Shown piece after piece: positions 35,829 through 48,272 of a DNA stretch of 64,000 nt; within the stretch, counting starts at the first letter, position 1, and the number at the start of each line of letters is the position of its first letter. The stretch spans positions 186,001 through 250,000 of the forward strand of contig JAODTK010004566.1 in the NCBI GenBank assembly GCA_026419785.1. Reading direction: 5' to 3'. Position numbers and translations under genes: made by a program. Source of the stretch: Sclerodactyla briareus (taxonomy: Eukaryota; Echinodermata; Holothuroidea; Dendrochirotida; Sclerodactylidae). The notes beneath the pieces were generated by a model that was not told the DNA's origin, made no database searches, and saw nothing but the letters and a program-made list of their open reading frames with translations.

Positions 35829-35881
35829 CTGTCGGTCATCAGTCATGTCATGAAAATTAGTGACTGTTACAAAACACCGTG

Positions 35882-36040
35882 AATGTGATTAGCTCAGTCA
35901 GTGAGCGATGGTTTGAATCCAGGTGCAAGCCTTGGTGGCTTTTTCGGAAGTGCTGTACTGGCAGGGCATGTCTCTTTGGATGTATCAGGCATCTTAGTGA
36001 AGTACCTGTGGTGTATGGATGTCATTGCAGGTGGGTCTTG
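35882..36040 (+). mobile_element. tRNA-derived SINE, decayed copy
   Basis: The A box TAGCTCAGTCAG (35890-35901) is followed closely by a B box GGTTTGAATCC (35910-35920); the spacing is too short for a real tRNA. The body line TTTTTCGGAAGTGCTGTACT matches CTTTTCCGCAGTGCTGTTGG in the SINE at 39846-40228. The 3' tail is missing. Confidence 0.6.
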
Positions 36041-37370
36041 ATGACAGATCTAAACATTTTTTCATGCCTCTTCTGAATATTAGGCCACCAGGCAGAAACG
36101 ACCGCAAAACCTTTGCGAAGATTCAAGCGACCTAAAATCCATGTAACCAACAATTCGACCATGAGTCGGTGCAAAATATATCTCTTATCCAATTCAAATA
36201 CAAATGTATGTCACAGATTAAATTTACAGATGGCAAACCTAAGTTAAATCTATTTGATACAATGAGCGTGACATTCACTGCATTTATGGTGCTACGGTAA
36301 TGACGGCTGTGGTTGAATTTATACGTCAAGATTTAGTTACAGATATCAACACAGAATTCAAATCCATTCAATACAATGGCGGTGACCTTTCACGGCATTA
36401 TGGTAACCTCATTTGTTTCATATAAGTTTGCTTCTTTCCAGTCAACCAGAGCTATTAGATGTCAAATTATGCCTCTTATACCTAGGAATCATTGTGAGGT
36501 CCAGTTTGTCCAGGTTCCAGGTTATTCCACCAATTTGAGGAAACAGTTAAGGAAGGGAACTACATCAAATTGAGCACCCACAAGTCATTTATAAAGGTCG
36601 GGAGATAGTTCAAAGAAGAATTAAGAACTTGTAAGGTGGAAAATCACAGTGGGTCATATGTGTAATATGTGTTAGGCTGGCACAATGCTGGCATGAACGT
36701 GATATTTATCCCATTCAAGGATGTGACGCAGGGCAGAGCGTGTTATAGCCAATGGGTTGCTCAATGTTCCGGGTTAGACTTTCAACCTGGAACTGTTTAA
36801 TCTTGTGTTAAGACATTTTTGACAACCCTTCCCGATATGCGTTTTCCTTTCCTGTGTGAGCTTTTTTCACATTTCTAGCTTTGCCCTGCAGTAACCTTCA
36901 TGTGTCCAAACCTAACAAACGTCTTATCCAGATTGCCAGGGCCCCCAGCAGGCCTCTTATAAGATAAGTTGCTTCCAATATTGAATGGAGCCCATCACAG
37001 AAGAAATATAGAATAACACACACCCCCATACAAATTGGACAAGACCATTATATTCACAGAGTTTTGGTTGTCAATCAAATTGCACAATATTTTTTTTATT
37101 GCAGCTGATAAGTTACCACATCACATCAAACGAGTGAGGAATAAAATTAATAATCGTCTTCACACAATACTAGGAATTTCTGTTTAGCCAAGAGTGCCAT
37201 TTGTTCAAATATGCGGGGGCGGGGTCGTTGACCTCATTTTCGAAAAGTGGAGGGGGGTGTCCATCCATCCCCTCCTAGTTTGTGGGTTCTGTGCCCAAGC
37301 TATTGGGTCTTTGTTGCATTGTCAAGCATTTTCCAACAGGGGTAGGCTGGATTGAGCAGTTCGTACTCAC
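36041..37370. other. Unassigned, probably intronic
   Basis: No exon with good sites; the frames at 36132-36573 are unsupported. Confidence 0.3.
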
Positions 37371-37523
37371 AGGCCTTCGCTGACAACCAAATCATGTGGT
37401 GTATGCTATTGCTGTTCGAGCACGCAATGATACTCATGCCACCTCTGACAGTGTGAGATACACCCGAGCAGCAAACTGGAGGGGGGGTGGGAGAGGGAGA
37501 ACATGATCTCTTCCTGAAAGCTA
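37371..37523 (-). CDS. Candidate exon of locus L
   Basis: A strong acceptor (ATTATTTTTCTCCCACAG) and a strong donor AGGCCT|GTGAGTACG bound 153 bp. With one base carried in from 40244-40370 the frame reads VAFRKRSCSPSPTPPPVCCS, then GVSHTVRGGMSIIACSNSNS and IHHMIWLSAKA, and leaves one base over. A seven-C run in the middle makes the frame after it uncertain: one C less would give LQFAARVYLTLSEVA. No domain recognised. Confidence 0.45.
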
Positions 37524-39085
37524 CTGTGGGAGAAAAATAATGATACAAACCCCATTTCAGTGCAGGCGACTTCATTGTGTTTCCTTGAGGACTCTTTCTC
37601 AAGAGTGCTACACATTACAGCACTTGCTACTATTCACAAGTTTACCTCACACAGGGTGGAGTGCGAGGCCACTTCAGGAGACATCAATCCCAACTCTACC
37701 GATTCTGTATTATTCCGCCTTCCGAACCTGAAGTTGCATTCTCTCCTGCTGATAAGCATCGGCAGTTGTCAGATATCAAGCAAATTACGTTCTGGGTATT
37801 TGATGTATTTGCTTTATATCATATGAAGCACACAGCATGCCATGTAGTAGTACAAGTGTAAAAGTGAGCATACTCGGGGCAACTATCATCAAAACAAGGG
37901 AAGAGTAGCTCATCACAATGTACAATTTTCCTCTCACTGATCATATACCCGTAACTGGTGCTATATGACCTTCAAACATCATTGGAATGATATGGCAAGA
38001 CAAATTCTCCACGTTTTCACATAGATGTGCAGGATCTGTTCCTCTAACATTTCACCTCAATCTCCTGTAGGTACAATTGGTCAATATTACACTGGCAAGC
38101 ATGATTATCATTAATGTGATTGTGGAAAGAATAATTTTGTCCACTTGGTTCCAATAGTGCACTTTCCCTAAACTGACTGCCCCTTCAAAGACCTTTCACT
38201 TCGAATTCCCAACACCCCTACGGCGGAACACTATGAACTGCCAAGTTACAATATCGAGGAAGAATTGAACTGTCCACAAACTGCACATAACCTTTCCATG
38301 GACCTAAAATCCATAAACACCCTGTGACTATTTTGTAGACCATTTTGTTCATTAAATTAATCTAGTCCGGAGACTAGCCTGACTGTTAAAACCAAATGGT
38401 CGAACCTGACCTTTAGCCTCATCATTCTGAACCACCATGTATGTACCACTGGTCAAGCGTTATTAGGACCCACCATCAAATTGTACTACAAAATTTTGGG
38501 GAATAAGTGGGTGAAAAATTGTGTGTTATTTCATATAATGGGCCCTAGGGCTCACATTTGAGGAGACTATAGCTAGTGACACAACCACGGTGTGTGATAA
38601 TAAATAGATTTACCCGAACATTTCTACTGATAATTAACCCAAACTGGCCACATTCACTAGTACTGAGATACTGCATGGTCTTTGCCCTACACTAAAAACT
38701 TTCTTTTTCTCTTCATATGACTAATCTAATTAGGGAAACTCAATTGGATCAGAATGAAACACCTAAACCAGTCTCCCATTATCTCTGACAAACTAACTGC
38801 CCCACTCCATGGCTAATTGGGAGGTGCCAGCAGAATCAATATCAAGTTCTTGTCTGCCAATTGTTTTCCCAGGCTGTGGAGAGACTTGGATTTTGGGATT
38901 TTTCTCAATGTTATGCAATGAATCAGAATCCTTGTCTCGAGTGTAATACAATGACTAGTTTGATACTCAAAAGGCAATAAAAGCAGTCTGTAAAGCTCTG
39001 TGATGATAACTGCAGCCTGCATGCATGTATACTGATTGCAACTCATGAATCCTGTAATGTAAGTACTACCACCATTACAAGTTCT
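37524..39085. other. Unassigned, with a short repeat fragment
   Basis: At 38510-38575 a line with AATGGGCCCTAGGGCTCACA is a fragment of the Helentron-like interior. Nothing else recognised. Confidence 0.35.
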
Positions 39086-39089
39086 GAAA

Positions 39090-39375
39090 GTTAAATGGCT
39101 CGGATCTCCAGTCTTCCTCGAATACTTATATCACAGGTATACAATTCCAGTATTCGTATAAAATGCATAAGTTCCAAATTAGCATGAACAATGGTTGAGA
39201 CATGTGCAGGCGGTTTAAACCGCAAGTGGTATATCCCCGCAGAAACAGCCTTCGTGGATCTGTTTAGAGGGGGCACATTATGTCTATTTGACCTTCAGTG
39301 CATGACTGTGAAATGGCGGAGCGGCGCAGGAGGCATACAACCCAAACCATAATTACCCCGGACACTTCCAGTGTC
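39090..39375 (-). repeat. Fragment of a GC-rich interspersed repeat (family C)
   Basis: CCTTCGTGGATCTGTTTAGA and AAATGGCGGAGCGGCGCAGG correspond to lines of the copy at 41040-41600. The fragment sits between stretches of plain AT-rich sequence. Confidence 0.45.
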
Positions 39376-39845
39376 ACAGGGATATAAGGACAGAGTATGA
39401 ATGGCCAAACATGAACCCTTTAGAGCATTTAAACGTAAAATACATGAATGTACAAAAATCTGAATATTAGGTGATATGGCATGAGTGCAGGCTAAACCTA
39501 CCACTATCTGAGCCTATAGAAGGAACTACTAAACATGAGGAAGTTATGACCCTTGACCATTGGTGTAAATACCCCCTCTAATATTATTTATATTATTATA
39601 TATTACTTTTCTCATGTATGTTATATACATTACCAAAGATCATCAGTCGATCCATTCAGTCACTGTTGAGTGGTCCCTTGCCCTGGACCAAAAACCAAAT
39701 TCTTTGAATTTGGGGTCATCGTTCCAAGAGTCGAAGGAAATTTTGCAGATCAGGTCATTCAGAAGTGTCTCGATTAGTGAAGCAGTGAATCAATGAGTGG
39801 AATGGAATAGCTCCCCTTGGAAGAGTTTATTGGGCAAGGGTGTTG

Positions 39846-40228
39846 GGAGGCGGATTAGCTCAGTCGGTAGAGCTCCAGACTGCAAAACCATTGATTGCGA
39901 GTTCGGAGCCCACTGGGAGCCTGAGGACTTTTCCGCAGTGCTGTTGGACAAAGCATGTCTCCTGAATGTTCCACGCCACCACGTGTTAAAGGGGTACCTT
40001 GTGTGGCTGACTTGGGAAGAGTAGCGAGCGCCGTATGGGCCAGCCCATTGGGAAGTCCACCGGGGGACACGACAAAGGGACTGGTGCGTCGGGAGAGGGA
40101 CACGAGAGAGGTGCGTGCTATATAGTACGGGTGGGACAAGTCACTTATGATCAGGGGGAATACTGAAAGCGCTTGAGCAGGTCTCGACGTGGAAAGCGCT
40201 ATATAAGAACGAGATATTATTATTATTT
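39846..40228 (+). mobile_element. tRNA-derived SINE with LINE-shared 3' tail
   Basis: The head is tRNA-like: GGATTAGCTCAGTCGGTAGA holds a perfect A box (39856-39867), and GAGTTCGGAGCC near 39900 is a B box with one mismatch. An unrelated body of about 300 bp follows. The tail GCGCTATATAAGAACGAGAT and ATTATTATTATT closely resembles the tail of the LINE fragment at 43168-43378. The element ends just before the exon at 40244-40370. The 173-codon minus-strand frame here is the SINE's shadow plus that exon. Confidence 0.8.
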
Positions 40229-40243
40229 GAATATTAAGCTCAC

Positions 40244-40370
40244 CAGAAACAGTGTTGGTTGAACTGTTTTCTACGAAAGGGGCTTCAGGCAAATTCTTCA
40301 AGTCTGTCTTATTTCTTCTTCCTGAATATGAATGCCTTGGTTGAATAGGGATGTTCATGAGGATTTCTGC
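40244..40370 (-). CDS. Exon of locus L, basic and serine-containing segment
   Basis: The frame reads AEILMNIPIQPRHSYSGRRN, then KTDLKNLPEAPFVENSSTNT and VS, and ends at a donor TTTCTG|GTGAGC with one base over. That base joins TA of the exon at 37371-37523 in frame. If the acceptor AAG is used at 40371-40372, the exon starts in phase 0, matching the end of 46366-46406. An alternative AG four bases inside would leave phase 1. The product is not recognised; the sequence looks disordered. Confidence 0.55.
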
Positions 40371-40983
40371 CTTCACAGCACTCTCACAATTAAAACTAAA
40401 CTAAAACGAGCAACAACTCACTGATTGGACGACACCAGGATACGACATTCAATAATTTTTTATTAATGCCTATTCAATCTGGTTTTCAATTCTTTCAGAA
40501 GAAGTAAAGATTCTGCTATGAACAAAAATTTTGTGTTGTTATACTTCACTAATGGCAAACTAATGCGGCATTCTGCAAACTATTGTCTTCCCTCATCTGA
40601 AAAGTAGACTTTTCAGCTGTGTGTTCGTATAAAATAGCTGCACCATGGATCACAATTGAGTGGCTGATTCTCTATCGTAGCTGAGTAAAAGCTGACAAAG
40701 TCATCTGTTACTTTCCTCAAAAGCATGTATTCATGATTCAATTTCTCTCACCACAATCCATGAATCATGGTAATGAAGGGAATATGTCCGCCGCTCCCCA
40801 TATCTGTTCAAGGGTTAGGAAGGAAATCTATGGAACTGACGGGGAAAGAAGAACAAATCCCAGGAGCAGAGGGAGTTGCTCGTGGCCATGGATCACAGTG
40901 CGTTAATGGTCAACTCCCCATGTGCAAGCAGATGCAGCTATTACAAGCTGATATTATAGATGGAGTACCGTAATGGAATATTT

Positions 40984-41620
40984 AATTACATCATCAGTGA
41001 TATGATGATGAGCAACCCAAAAACTAACTTTTGTACCAAAACTAGGGAAACGTGCAGGGGTTTTAGGGTAGGTAAGTTATGGTTAAACTGCCGTCCATGT
41101 ATTATCCCTGCACAAATGGCCCTCGTGGATCTCTTTTGAAGGGAGCTACCGTACATTTCATGTCGATTTGACCTCTGGTGACCTTGAAATGGCCCACTGG
41201 TCACTAAGTTCCCTATGAACGGGACTAACTCTGTATTTTCGCAAAAAAACACAAATTTGACCTCCAGTGACCTTGAATCACTGTCATATTTCCAGGACCA
41301 TTGTTGTCCCCACCCACCAAGTTTCATGTTAATCAGACTGTATACCACCGCAAAATAGAGGCAGCAGACATGCAGCAATGCCCACTTCAGAACTCATCCT
41401 GAGATTTCACTAGGTTGGACATTTGGGTACCAAGGTTCAGATCGATCGGATAAAGCATTGAAGAGTTATTGCGCAAACTCCCTAAAATGTTCCAAAGGTG
41501 GCGGCAGCGGCCGGTGGTGTCAGCGGCGGCGGAGACGCGGCTACAACCCCTAAAACCATAATATCCTTGAACCTTGAAAGGTTTGCTTGGATATAATGAT
41601 GGATAGACTATAGTTAATAT
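40984..41620 (-). repeat. GC-rich interspersed repeat (family C), reverse copy
   Basis: Read on the minus strand it matches 44870-45720: a GTCTCCGCCGCCGCTGACAC stretch, then units with GGTCACCAGAGGTCAAAT-type and AACTTGGTGGGTGGGGACAA-type lines. The family has several internal units of about 130 bp. No gene seen. Confidence 0.6.
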
Positions 41621-41639
41621 GCGATCTGGAATGTAATTC

Positions 41640-42940
41640 ATGGATACGAGATACATGCAAAATGCTTACTTCACAATAGCCAGATATCACCTACTGACGT
41701 CACATAGTATAAACGAGAGCTAAACCCTGTACAAAGTCAATGGGACAGTCTTTCTTGACATATCGCTCAGCACACTTCTAGTAATTCATTTACCATTTTC
41801 TTTCAGTCAGCACAAGAGGTGGAATAGTTCCATCAATATTTGTACTTGTGCAGAAAAATTGCCACATCACCCGCATGCTAAAAAAAGGGAGTATTTTGAC
41901 TGCAAAAGCTAGGATAAGCCCCTCAGCATTTAACAAAACAGTAGGCCACGTGCGTTCATGTACTGATTAAACGCGCGAATCCAGAATACTCTATATAACT
42001 CTCATAATAATATCCCTCTCATAGCGACCCACAACCCTGGTAGGAGCTCCTATGCCACCCTTAAAAGTAGAACTGCTCGGGCCCCTGAGGGCACCAGCTG
42101 TTAGAGATTCAAATATGGTATGTTCTGTTGGACTATAATATACCACCAACTATTGACTCCCCTTCCTGACGATGGACTAATCCAAAGCTGTCAAGGCCTC
42201 ATGCCGCCAAAAATCCTTGCCCGAAGCAATTTGAAACTTTTTTTTCTGAGTTTAATGGCCTCCTAAGATTACCATTCAACAAAGAAACTGATATGCCACA
42301 TATTAAATCTTACAGTGGTGTGATAGGATTGAGTAATTCCCCTGCACTGACATGAATTAAAACTTGGCTAGTAGGAACTTGGAAATGCATGCCTCCCAGT
42401 TTAATCTAGAGAGAAACTTGCAGTTTGTCAATGAGGATTTCAAAATAATTTTGGGAAAAAAGACTTTGAAAGACTACATGTCTGGCAATAATCACACATT
42501 ATCAGACAGATCAGACCATTCTGCTTCCTGTCAACTTGGCAGAGGTCTAATGGAATGGGACTGTTGCCTTTCAAACTCGCAGAGATAGAGATCATGGTAA
42601 TATTCATATGACACCCCCCTCCTCACAGTTATGATAGGGTGAGTGGGTCACGCATGTATGGGGGGGCGCATCATGCAAAATAAAACCAGTGCATAAAACT
42701 TATACCCCAAATTTGGAGTCCTGTGTAAGTCAAAGGACAACAAACAATTGTATAAACAGCTAATATAACAGCTAAGGAAAAACTAGATGTTATCAGCATT
42801 GTTTGTTCGAGTGTATTGAGCAAGACTGAAAAGCATCCAATCATGCAAATACTAAAAGTCATGCTTGCACAACACTGCAAATATTCTTTCTTTTCATTCA
42901 AAATTTAGACCTCAATTTCATTTTGAAAGATAATTAGTCT
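41640..42940. other. Unassigned, with one doubtful plus-strand frame
   Basis: A plus-strand frame at 42364-42588 reads MASRNLEMHASQFNLERNLQ and continues 74 codons to a stop with plausible composition. There is no good splice context, so I do not call it a gene. Confidence 0.3.
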
Positions 42941-42949
42941 ATGAGAGGG

Positions 42950-43466
42950 AATTGCTGTAGTGGGCTGGTCAGCTGTTAGACCATAAATATGACATAACAT
43001 TAGCACGGGCACCATTGGTCCATTGTGCCCCTTTAATGCCATTCGACTTTGACCTTAGGTGGTCAACGATGACCCATCAGTCAATAACATTGTGACCAAG
43101 TCTGGTCAAGATTCACATTGTGGCTCAAAAAGCAAAAGACAAACTGGATAGATAGCAGACAGACAGATAATAATAAATAATAATAATGTGTAATATTTAT
43201 ATAGCGCAATATCACAAATAGTACCAATGCGCTTAACAGAAAAAAGAAATTGAAGTCCTAAAATAACAATAGAAACAGCAGTCAAGAGTGAAAAAACCGA
43301 AAGGAAGCCACAAAGCTGCAAGTGCGAAGACCCTAACGAAGAGAAGCGTTTTAAGCCTTGATTTGAAAGAATTCACACTAGATGGATGGATAGGCGGGCG
43401 GATGGACGGACGGACGGACGGACGGACAGACAGACAGACAGATAGCATAGCTGGTTTGAGCTAAAA
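42950..43466 (+). mobile_element. Helentron-like element, truncated copy with a nested LINE
   Basis: The interior lines TTAGACCATAAATATGACAT and TTGTGCCCCTTTAATGCC lead to a GATA/GACA microsatellite. This is broken by a LINE fragment at 43168-43378, and the microsatellite resumes as GGAT, GACG and GACA runs to 43443. The family 3' end then follows: AGCATAGCTGGTTTGAGCTA. Confidence 0.65.
43168..43378 (-). mobile_element. 5'-truncated LINE 3' end
   Basis: On the minus strand the segment encodes NSFKSRLKTLLFVRVF, a block typical of the C-terminus of LINE ORF2 proteins, followed by a stop. The tail contains GCGCATTGGTACTATTTGTG and GCGCTATATAA, and ends in ATTATTATTATT. Only about 210 bp remain. 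It has landed inside a tetranucleotide microsatellite; no clear target duplication is visible. Confidence 0.7.
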
Positions 43467-44865
43467 AATGATCACTAACAAGGAAAATATTTGACATGGC
43501 TGGTGATGGTAGAGAAGGGTATTCTATGGCGCAGCTAATACAAGGGACTGTCTAATTTTCCAAATGTTCTTACAACTTCGAACATTTTGTGTTATCATGT
43601 GTGTTGTGTTAAATATTAAACATTACGATGAGAAAAGTCACTAAAATTTGAGACTCATGGTCGATGACAATTTTTCATGACTTGACTTGTTATACAACAC
43701 TGCCAAAAATCATCTAATCAATTCATCAATTTCTCAAAGCTCATTAACTATATATCCCTAGGAAAAATTTTGTGGAGGCCAACTAGGATGTTACAAAATT
43801 CCTAAAATGAGTAAATGTTGAACCGTGAACACTTCAAAAAGGTTACGAATCCATATGCTGCATGGGTCAGTGCACCGTATGTCACTAAATCCGTTTTCTA
43901 GATCTCACCGTATGCGAGTCTGTCTGTTTGATCCCCAGCAGTCAGAAGCAGTGTTTCCGCTAAGCCGCTATGACGCAACTGGCGTTCCCAGACTGGAAAA
44001 TAAAAAAAAAGGGGGTCTCATTTTGAACTTGAGTCTACGCCCACTGAAGCCGGAGAATAAAAAAAAACAGTGACAGAGGGTCACATTTTAACTTGAATCT
44101 TCGCCCACCGAAACCAGAAAAATCATGGTTTAATTTGTTTGCAAAAATTTCATATTAGTTCACGGAAAAGGCCGTGAATAACACTGCAGGAAAAAACACT
44201 ATTATTCAGCCTATGTTGCAACGTTAATTGTGAGGTGTACTGTATAATAGGCCCACAAACAAGGCACACAGTAATAGTCCGCGTTTAGGTTGTGATTGAC
44301 GAGAAAATAACAGGCATGTTTTCAACTCTTGATAAAATGTTCTGACGAATGATTTGCCAGGCAAAATTTATATTCCCTGAAAGAGGACCTTTCTGGCTTA
44401 GTAACAATGTTATTCCCATTCGTGTACTCCCCGGGGATATGGAATGATCGTAAATTGGAAATCATGAGAAAAAGGTTTCGCAGCTGGTCTTCTGGACAAC
44501 CACGTGCACAGATCGCGAAGCTCATTAATTATTTATCCTAAAATACTGCACTCTGAAGCCAGTGTAGAAAAGCGGAGGTGCTGATTGGTCAAGTTATAAC
44601 CCAGCAGGGTTCTGATTAACGAATTGTACTGGAAGAAAGTCAAGAAACCCAAGCCGCTGTAGCTAGCAGACGTGGCTAAATTTTGCCACGAAAGGGTGCC
44701 CTGGTACGTAGACATCTGGCCGTGGTGGACTGGTATTATGAACTGTATAATATTACGGAGACAAGGTCCACTCGCGGGTTGCATCAGCACTCATGCCAAA
44801 AAGAGAAAAATCCGGGCGAGTTTGCACGGATGTCACGCTAGGTTATGTTCGTGCAGTCAGTGATA
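43467..44865. other. Unassigned, with a small local duplication
   Basis: At 43990-44110 a line of about 65 bp is duplicated in tandem (GGAAAATAAAAAAAAAGGGG and GGAGAATAAAAAAAAACAGT, each followed by a TTGAACTTGAGTCTACGCCC-type line). Otherwise nothing is recognised. Confidence 0.35.
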
Positions 44866-44869
44866 TGCT

Positions 44870-45720
44870 AGTAATTATATCCCCTTCGGGAATACTATGG
44901 TTTCGGCTTCCGGCTCCGCCGTCTCCGCCGCGTTTCTTGTTAGCGCAATAACTCTCCAACACCTTGTCCGTTGGAGCCGAAACTTGGCACACATGTCCGC
45001 CATAGTGAAATCTCAGAGGTTCGAACGTGGATGTCGCCGCACTGCAGGGTCAAGCTAATTTGCATACTTTGCAGATTTTAAAAAGTTGGTCGGATTTCAC
45101 GAAACTGTAGGTAGGTGGGGAATATGTTTGGTCCCAAAAAGAGTGAAGGTCATTTCAAGGTCACCAGAGGTCAAATTTCTCGCGAGGTACAAAAGTTTGT
45201 TGGATTTCAATGAAACTTAGTTGGTGTGAACGATGTTTGGTCCCGAAAAAAGTGGAGAACATTTCGGGGTCATCAGAGCGTCAAAGTCACGCTAATTGCA
45301 AATTGCGCGTTTTTCAAAGTTGTTGATTTCCCCAAACTTGGTAGGTGGGGGACTATAATGGTCCTGAAATAAGTGAAGGTCATTTCAAGGTCACCAGAGG
45401 TCAAATTACGCTATTATCGCAAGTTTGTCTGGATTTAACGAAACTTGGAGGTGTGGACGTGTTTGGTCCCGCAAACAAGTGGAGGGAGGACATTTCGTGG
45501 TTATTCAGTGGGGTATGGTGGCGTATGTGAGTCGGCTTGTGATCACGATAATTCACCCCACCTGATGGATGAAGCTCATACTTGGTATGTGGGTTCCACA
45601 TAATGAGTACATGAAAGTTCAATTTTGAGAAAATACAGCTAGGTATGAGGAGTGGTCCTAGTGTTCCCCCACAAGGTGCTAAATACAGCTCATCTGTCAC
45701 CAGAGAGCACCGAAAAAACC
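44870..45720 (+). repeat. GC-rich interspersed repeat (family C), forward copy
   Basis: Starts near CCCCTTCGGGAATACTATGG and a GGCTCCGCCGTCTCCGCCG line. At least four diverged units of about 130 bp follow, each with a GGATTTCACGAAACT-type line, a TGTTTGGTCC line and a GGTCATTTCAAGGTCACCAG line. A reverse copy lies at 40984-41620. Confidence 0.65.
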
Positions 45721-46365
45721 CAGAGCTTCCAGGGCCCTAAAGCGGGCCCTGGACCACGGCTAATGGGGGCTTCACGCTCCGCGCTCGCCATCGGTGGGTC
45801 AACTGATCACTAACTTCACAATTGACCCAATGAACTTTTTCTTAGAGGAGACACTGGTCAGAAGCGATTCAAATACTATATATGGGCCTATCATGCGAAT
45901 GCTGTTTAAATGAGAACATTGTTGTCAGTAGTAATAATAATAATAAGTATAGAAAGAATATAAGTCGTCGTGTTCCTTCATGAACCTTCTTGAAATGAAA
46001 TTCTGAATTCGGGTTCAATTTTCAGGGACGTTGTTTAATACTGCCTTAAGGCGTGGGAAATGAGGGGTCACCAGGCTTTGGCCAACCCATGGTTTAGATA
46101 GTAACATCACAGTTGGCACCTTTCAGGAAACTAGTTGAGAAGGCCAGGGTTAGACCATCATCTGATTTGGCGCCACTTAAACAGTTTCGGATGCATTCCC
46201 CACAAAACCAATTTAATGGAGCTTGGAAAAAAATTGGGGAGGGGGAAAGGCTCACCCCATACCTCCTCCATAGAAATGCCCCTGGAGAGTTGTGTTATAT
46301 GGTTATATGTAAGTCAACAACCCCCATTTCATGGATATAATTATGATAGATTGAAGGAAACTTAC
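45721..46365. other. Unassigned, probably intronic
   Basis: Short overlapping frames at 46113-46437 lack support and overlap the exon on the other strand. Confidence 0.3.
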
Positions 46366-46406
46366 CTGGGCACTTTGAGCCATGGTGTGAATTCTCAACC
46401 AGGTTT
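46366..46406 (-). CDS. Candidate 41-bp exon of locus L
   Basis: Both sites are close to consensus: acceptor ATTTTGTCTCCTTCCAG and donor GCCCAG|GTAAGT. With the base left by the exon at 48273-49344 it reads ETWLRIHTMAQSAQ and ends in phase 0, which fits the start of 40244-40370. The longer minus-strand frame around it (109 codons) runs through both splice sites and is not the true product. Confidence 0.5.
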
Positions 46407-48272
46407 CTGGAAGGAGACAAAATATATCAGTAAATGACACTTCCAAATTGCCAAACAATTCAGGCAAACCCAGGTTGCCCCATATGGAGCAATAACCTAC
46501 ATGCCAAAGATTAGGAATGGAATGATCGATAGAACACATAGTTAATATGTACTTGCTCGAAGTTATCGAGAAAACACCTTCATCCTCTTCAATTATTAAG
46601 ATCCTGGCAGCATGTATGCATTGCCCCCACATTCATCTAGGCACCCATGTTAAATTTGGCTAATACACTGACATCTAAGGCTGAATGGTGTGAATTTGAA
46701 ATTAGGAAGTCATCATAAATATATGATAAGCAAAACACAGAAACAAGGGACCTTCTTTTTGGAAAAGTAATATGTAGGCAACTGGAACCAACGTGTTTAA
46801 GGTGTTTAAAACACTGACACAAAATCTGTCAATGCAAAAACTGCTTAAACCTGTCGTAATAGAACCTCCAGCGTGTGTTCAACATGCTTCCTGAAGATAA
46901 ACAGGAGCTGTATCAGACCTAACAACTAGGAAATTCTCAGCACTTTTTATGACTAGCAAAGCATGGAAGCACAAATTTTGACAGCCCTAGGGGCGCGCAT
47001 CATAGGGAATAAATATAAACATACGTTTATATAAAAGGTAGTGAACACAAACAATTTATTGCGATGCTCGATTACCAAGAAAGCAAGCTGATAGTGATCC
47101 TTGTCTAAGTGGTTGCCACAGTTCCCTCAAAGAATAAGATATTGGCTTATATTTGTATGGACACTATCCCCAAGGCCCAAGCTGTTTGTTACTGTGATGT
47201 CGATAGTTGACAGGGCGACAGTTGACAGGGACCTGAAGTAATAGGGAATCAGCCACTAGATATGTACACATACATACCGCGTGTGGGCAGTTAACATCTT
47301 GGCTGATGTGAACTCTAATGTATACAGGGTTGTTTAAACTTTGATTCTGTTAAAACCACGTTGTTACTTTGAACAAGATGACAAAAAAACAGAGATCTTT
47401 TTTTATAGTGACCCCACTTACATGCCAACGTGAGAGCCTCCTACACTGTTTTGTTTCACAATTATCGTGTGTACCATGTTCAGACTTGATGATCTTGTTG
47501 ACCTAAAAGTGACCTTGCACTTTTCCCAAGAATTAAAAAGGGGATCACCTAAATTGTATGACCAACCTCACGACTAAGTATGAACCCTCTGCCCATCTTG
47601 TTGTTGACGCAGTTAACAGCGTTTTCAGGAATTCACATTTTTAGGTGACCTTGTTACCAAACCGGACAATGGATTGGGATCATTATTCAATGGACAACTA
47701 CTTTCCAAGTATATAAAAACTCTCTACATCTTTGCATTGAACAGACACACACAAGACACTGGAACATATGCATGCCCTCATTATCACATTGATTCCTTTC
47801 GCTCGGCAAACAATAAAAAAAGGATTTGTTAGGGCTTGTCCTGAGGTCATGTCAACAAAGTCATAAAAACTTCATTAAATGGCAGATGATCTGCAAAACA
47901 AATTAAAAATACACCAACACACAACACAAGTAGTGCCAAAAAACCTCCCCAAGCATAAATTGACAAAAGAAACGTACACTACCACTCAGATGGCCATGAA
48001 TATGCCACCTGACTAAAATTTAAGTGATTGGTGACAAGTTATGATGGGTGAGGGTGGTCATGATGTATGTGTGCATAATAGAACCATTAAAACTGACTTA
48101 ACAAGAACACCTCAGGCGAAGTAGTACACCAATAGTACAGCAGCTCACATCATGGTAATGCTTACAGACACTAGGCCTGGAGCTGCGTCATTTAAATGTG
48201 TTCTGTTTTTAAAAGGGGAATACGGTATATAGCATCATACAAACCTTGTTCAGTAGTCACCGTGCTACTCAC
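46407..48272. other. Unassigned, probably intronic
   Basis: AT-rich, no exon or repeat end recognised. Confidence 0.35.

Noticed and set aside
39856-39912. Possible true tRNA gene
   Set aside because: The A box is perfect but the B box has a mismatch, no cloverleaf can be drawn, and the sequence continues as a SINE with a LINE-type tail.
39855-40376. 173-codon minus-strand open frame, the longest in the window
   Set aside because: Most of it is the reverse strand of a tRNA-derived SINE; only the part above 40244 looks like a host exon and it ends at a splice donor.
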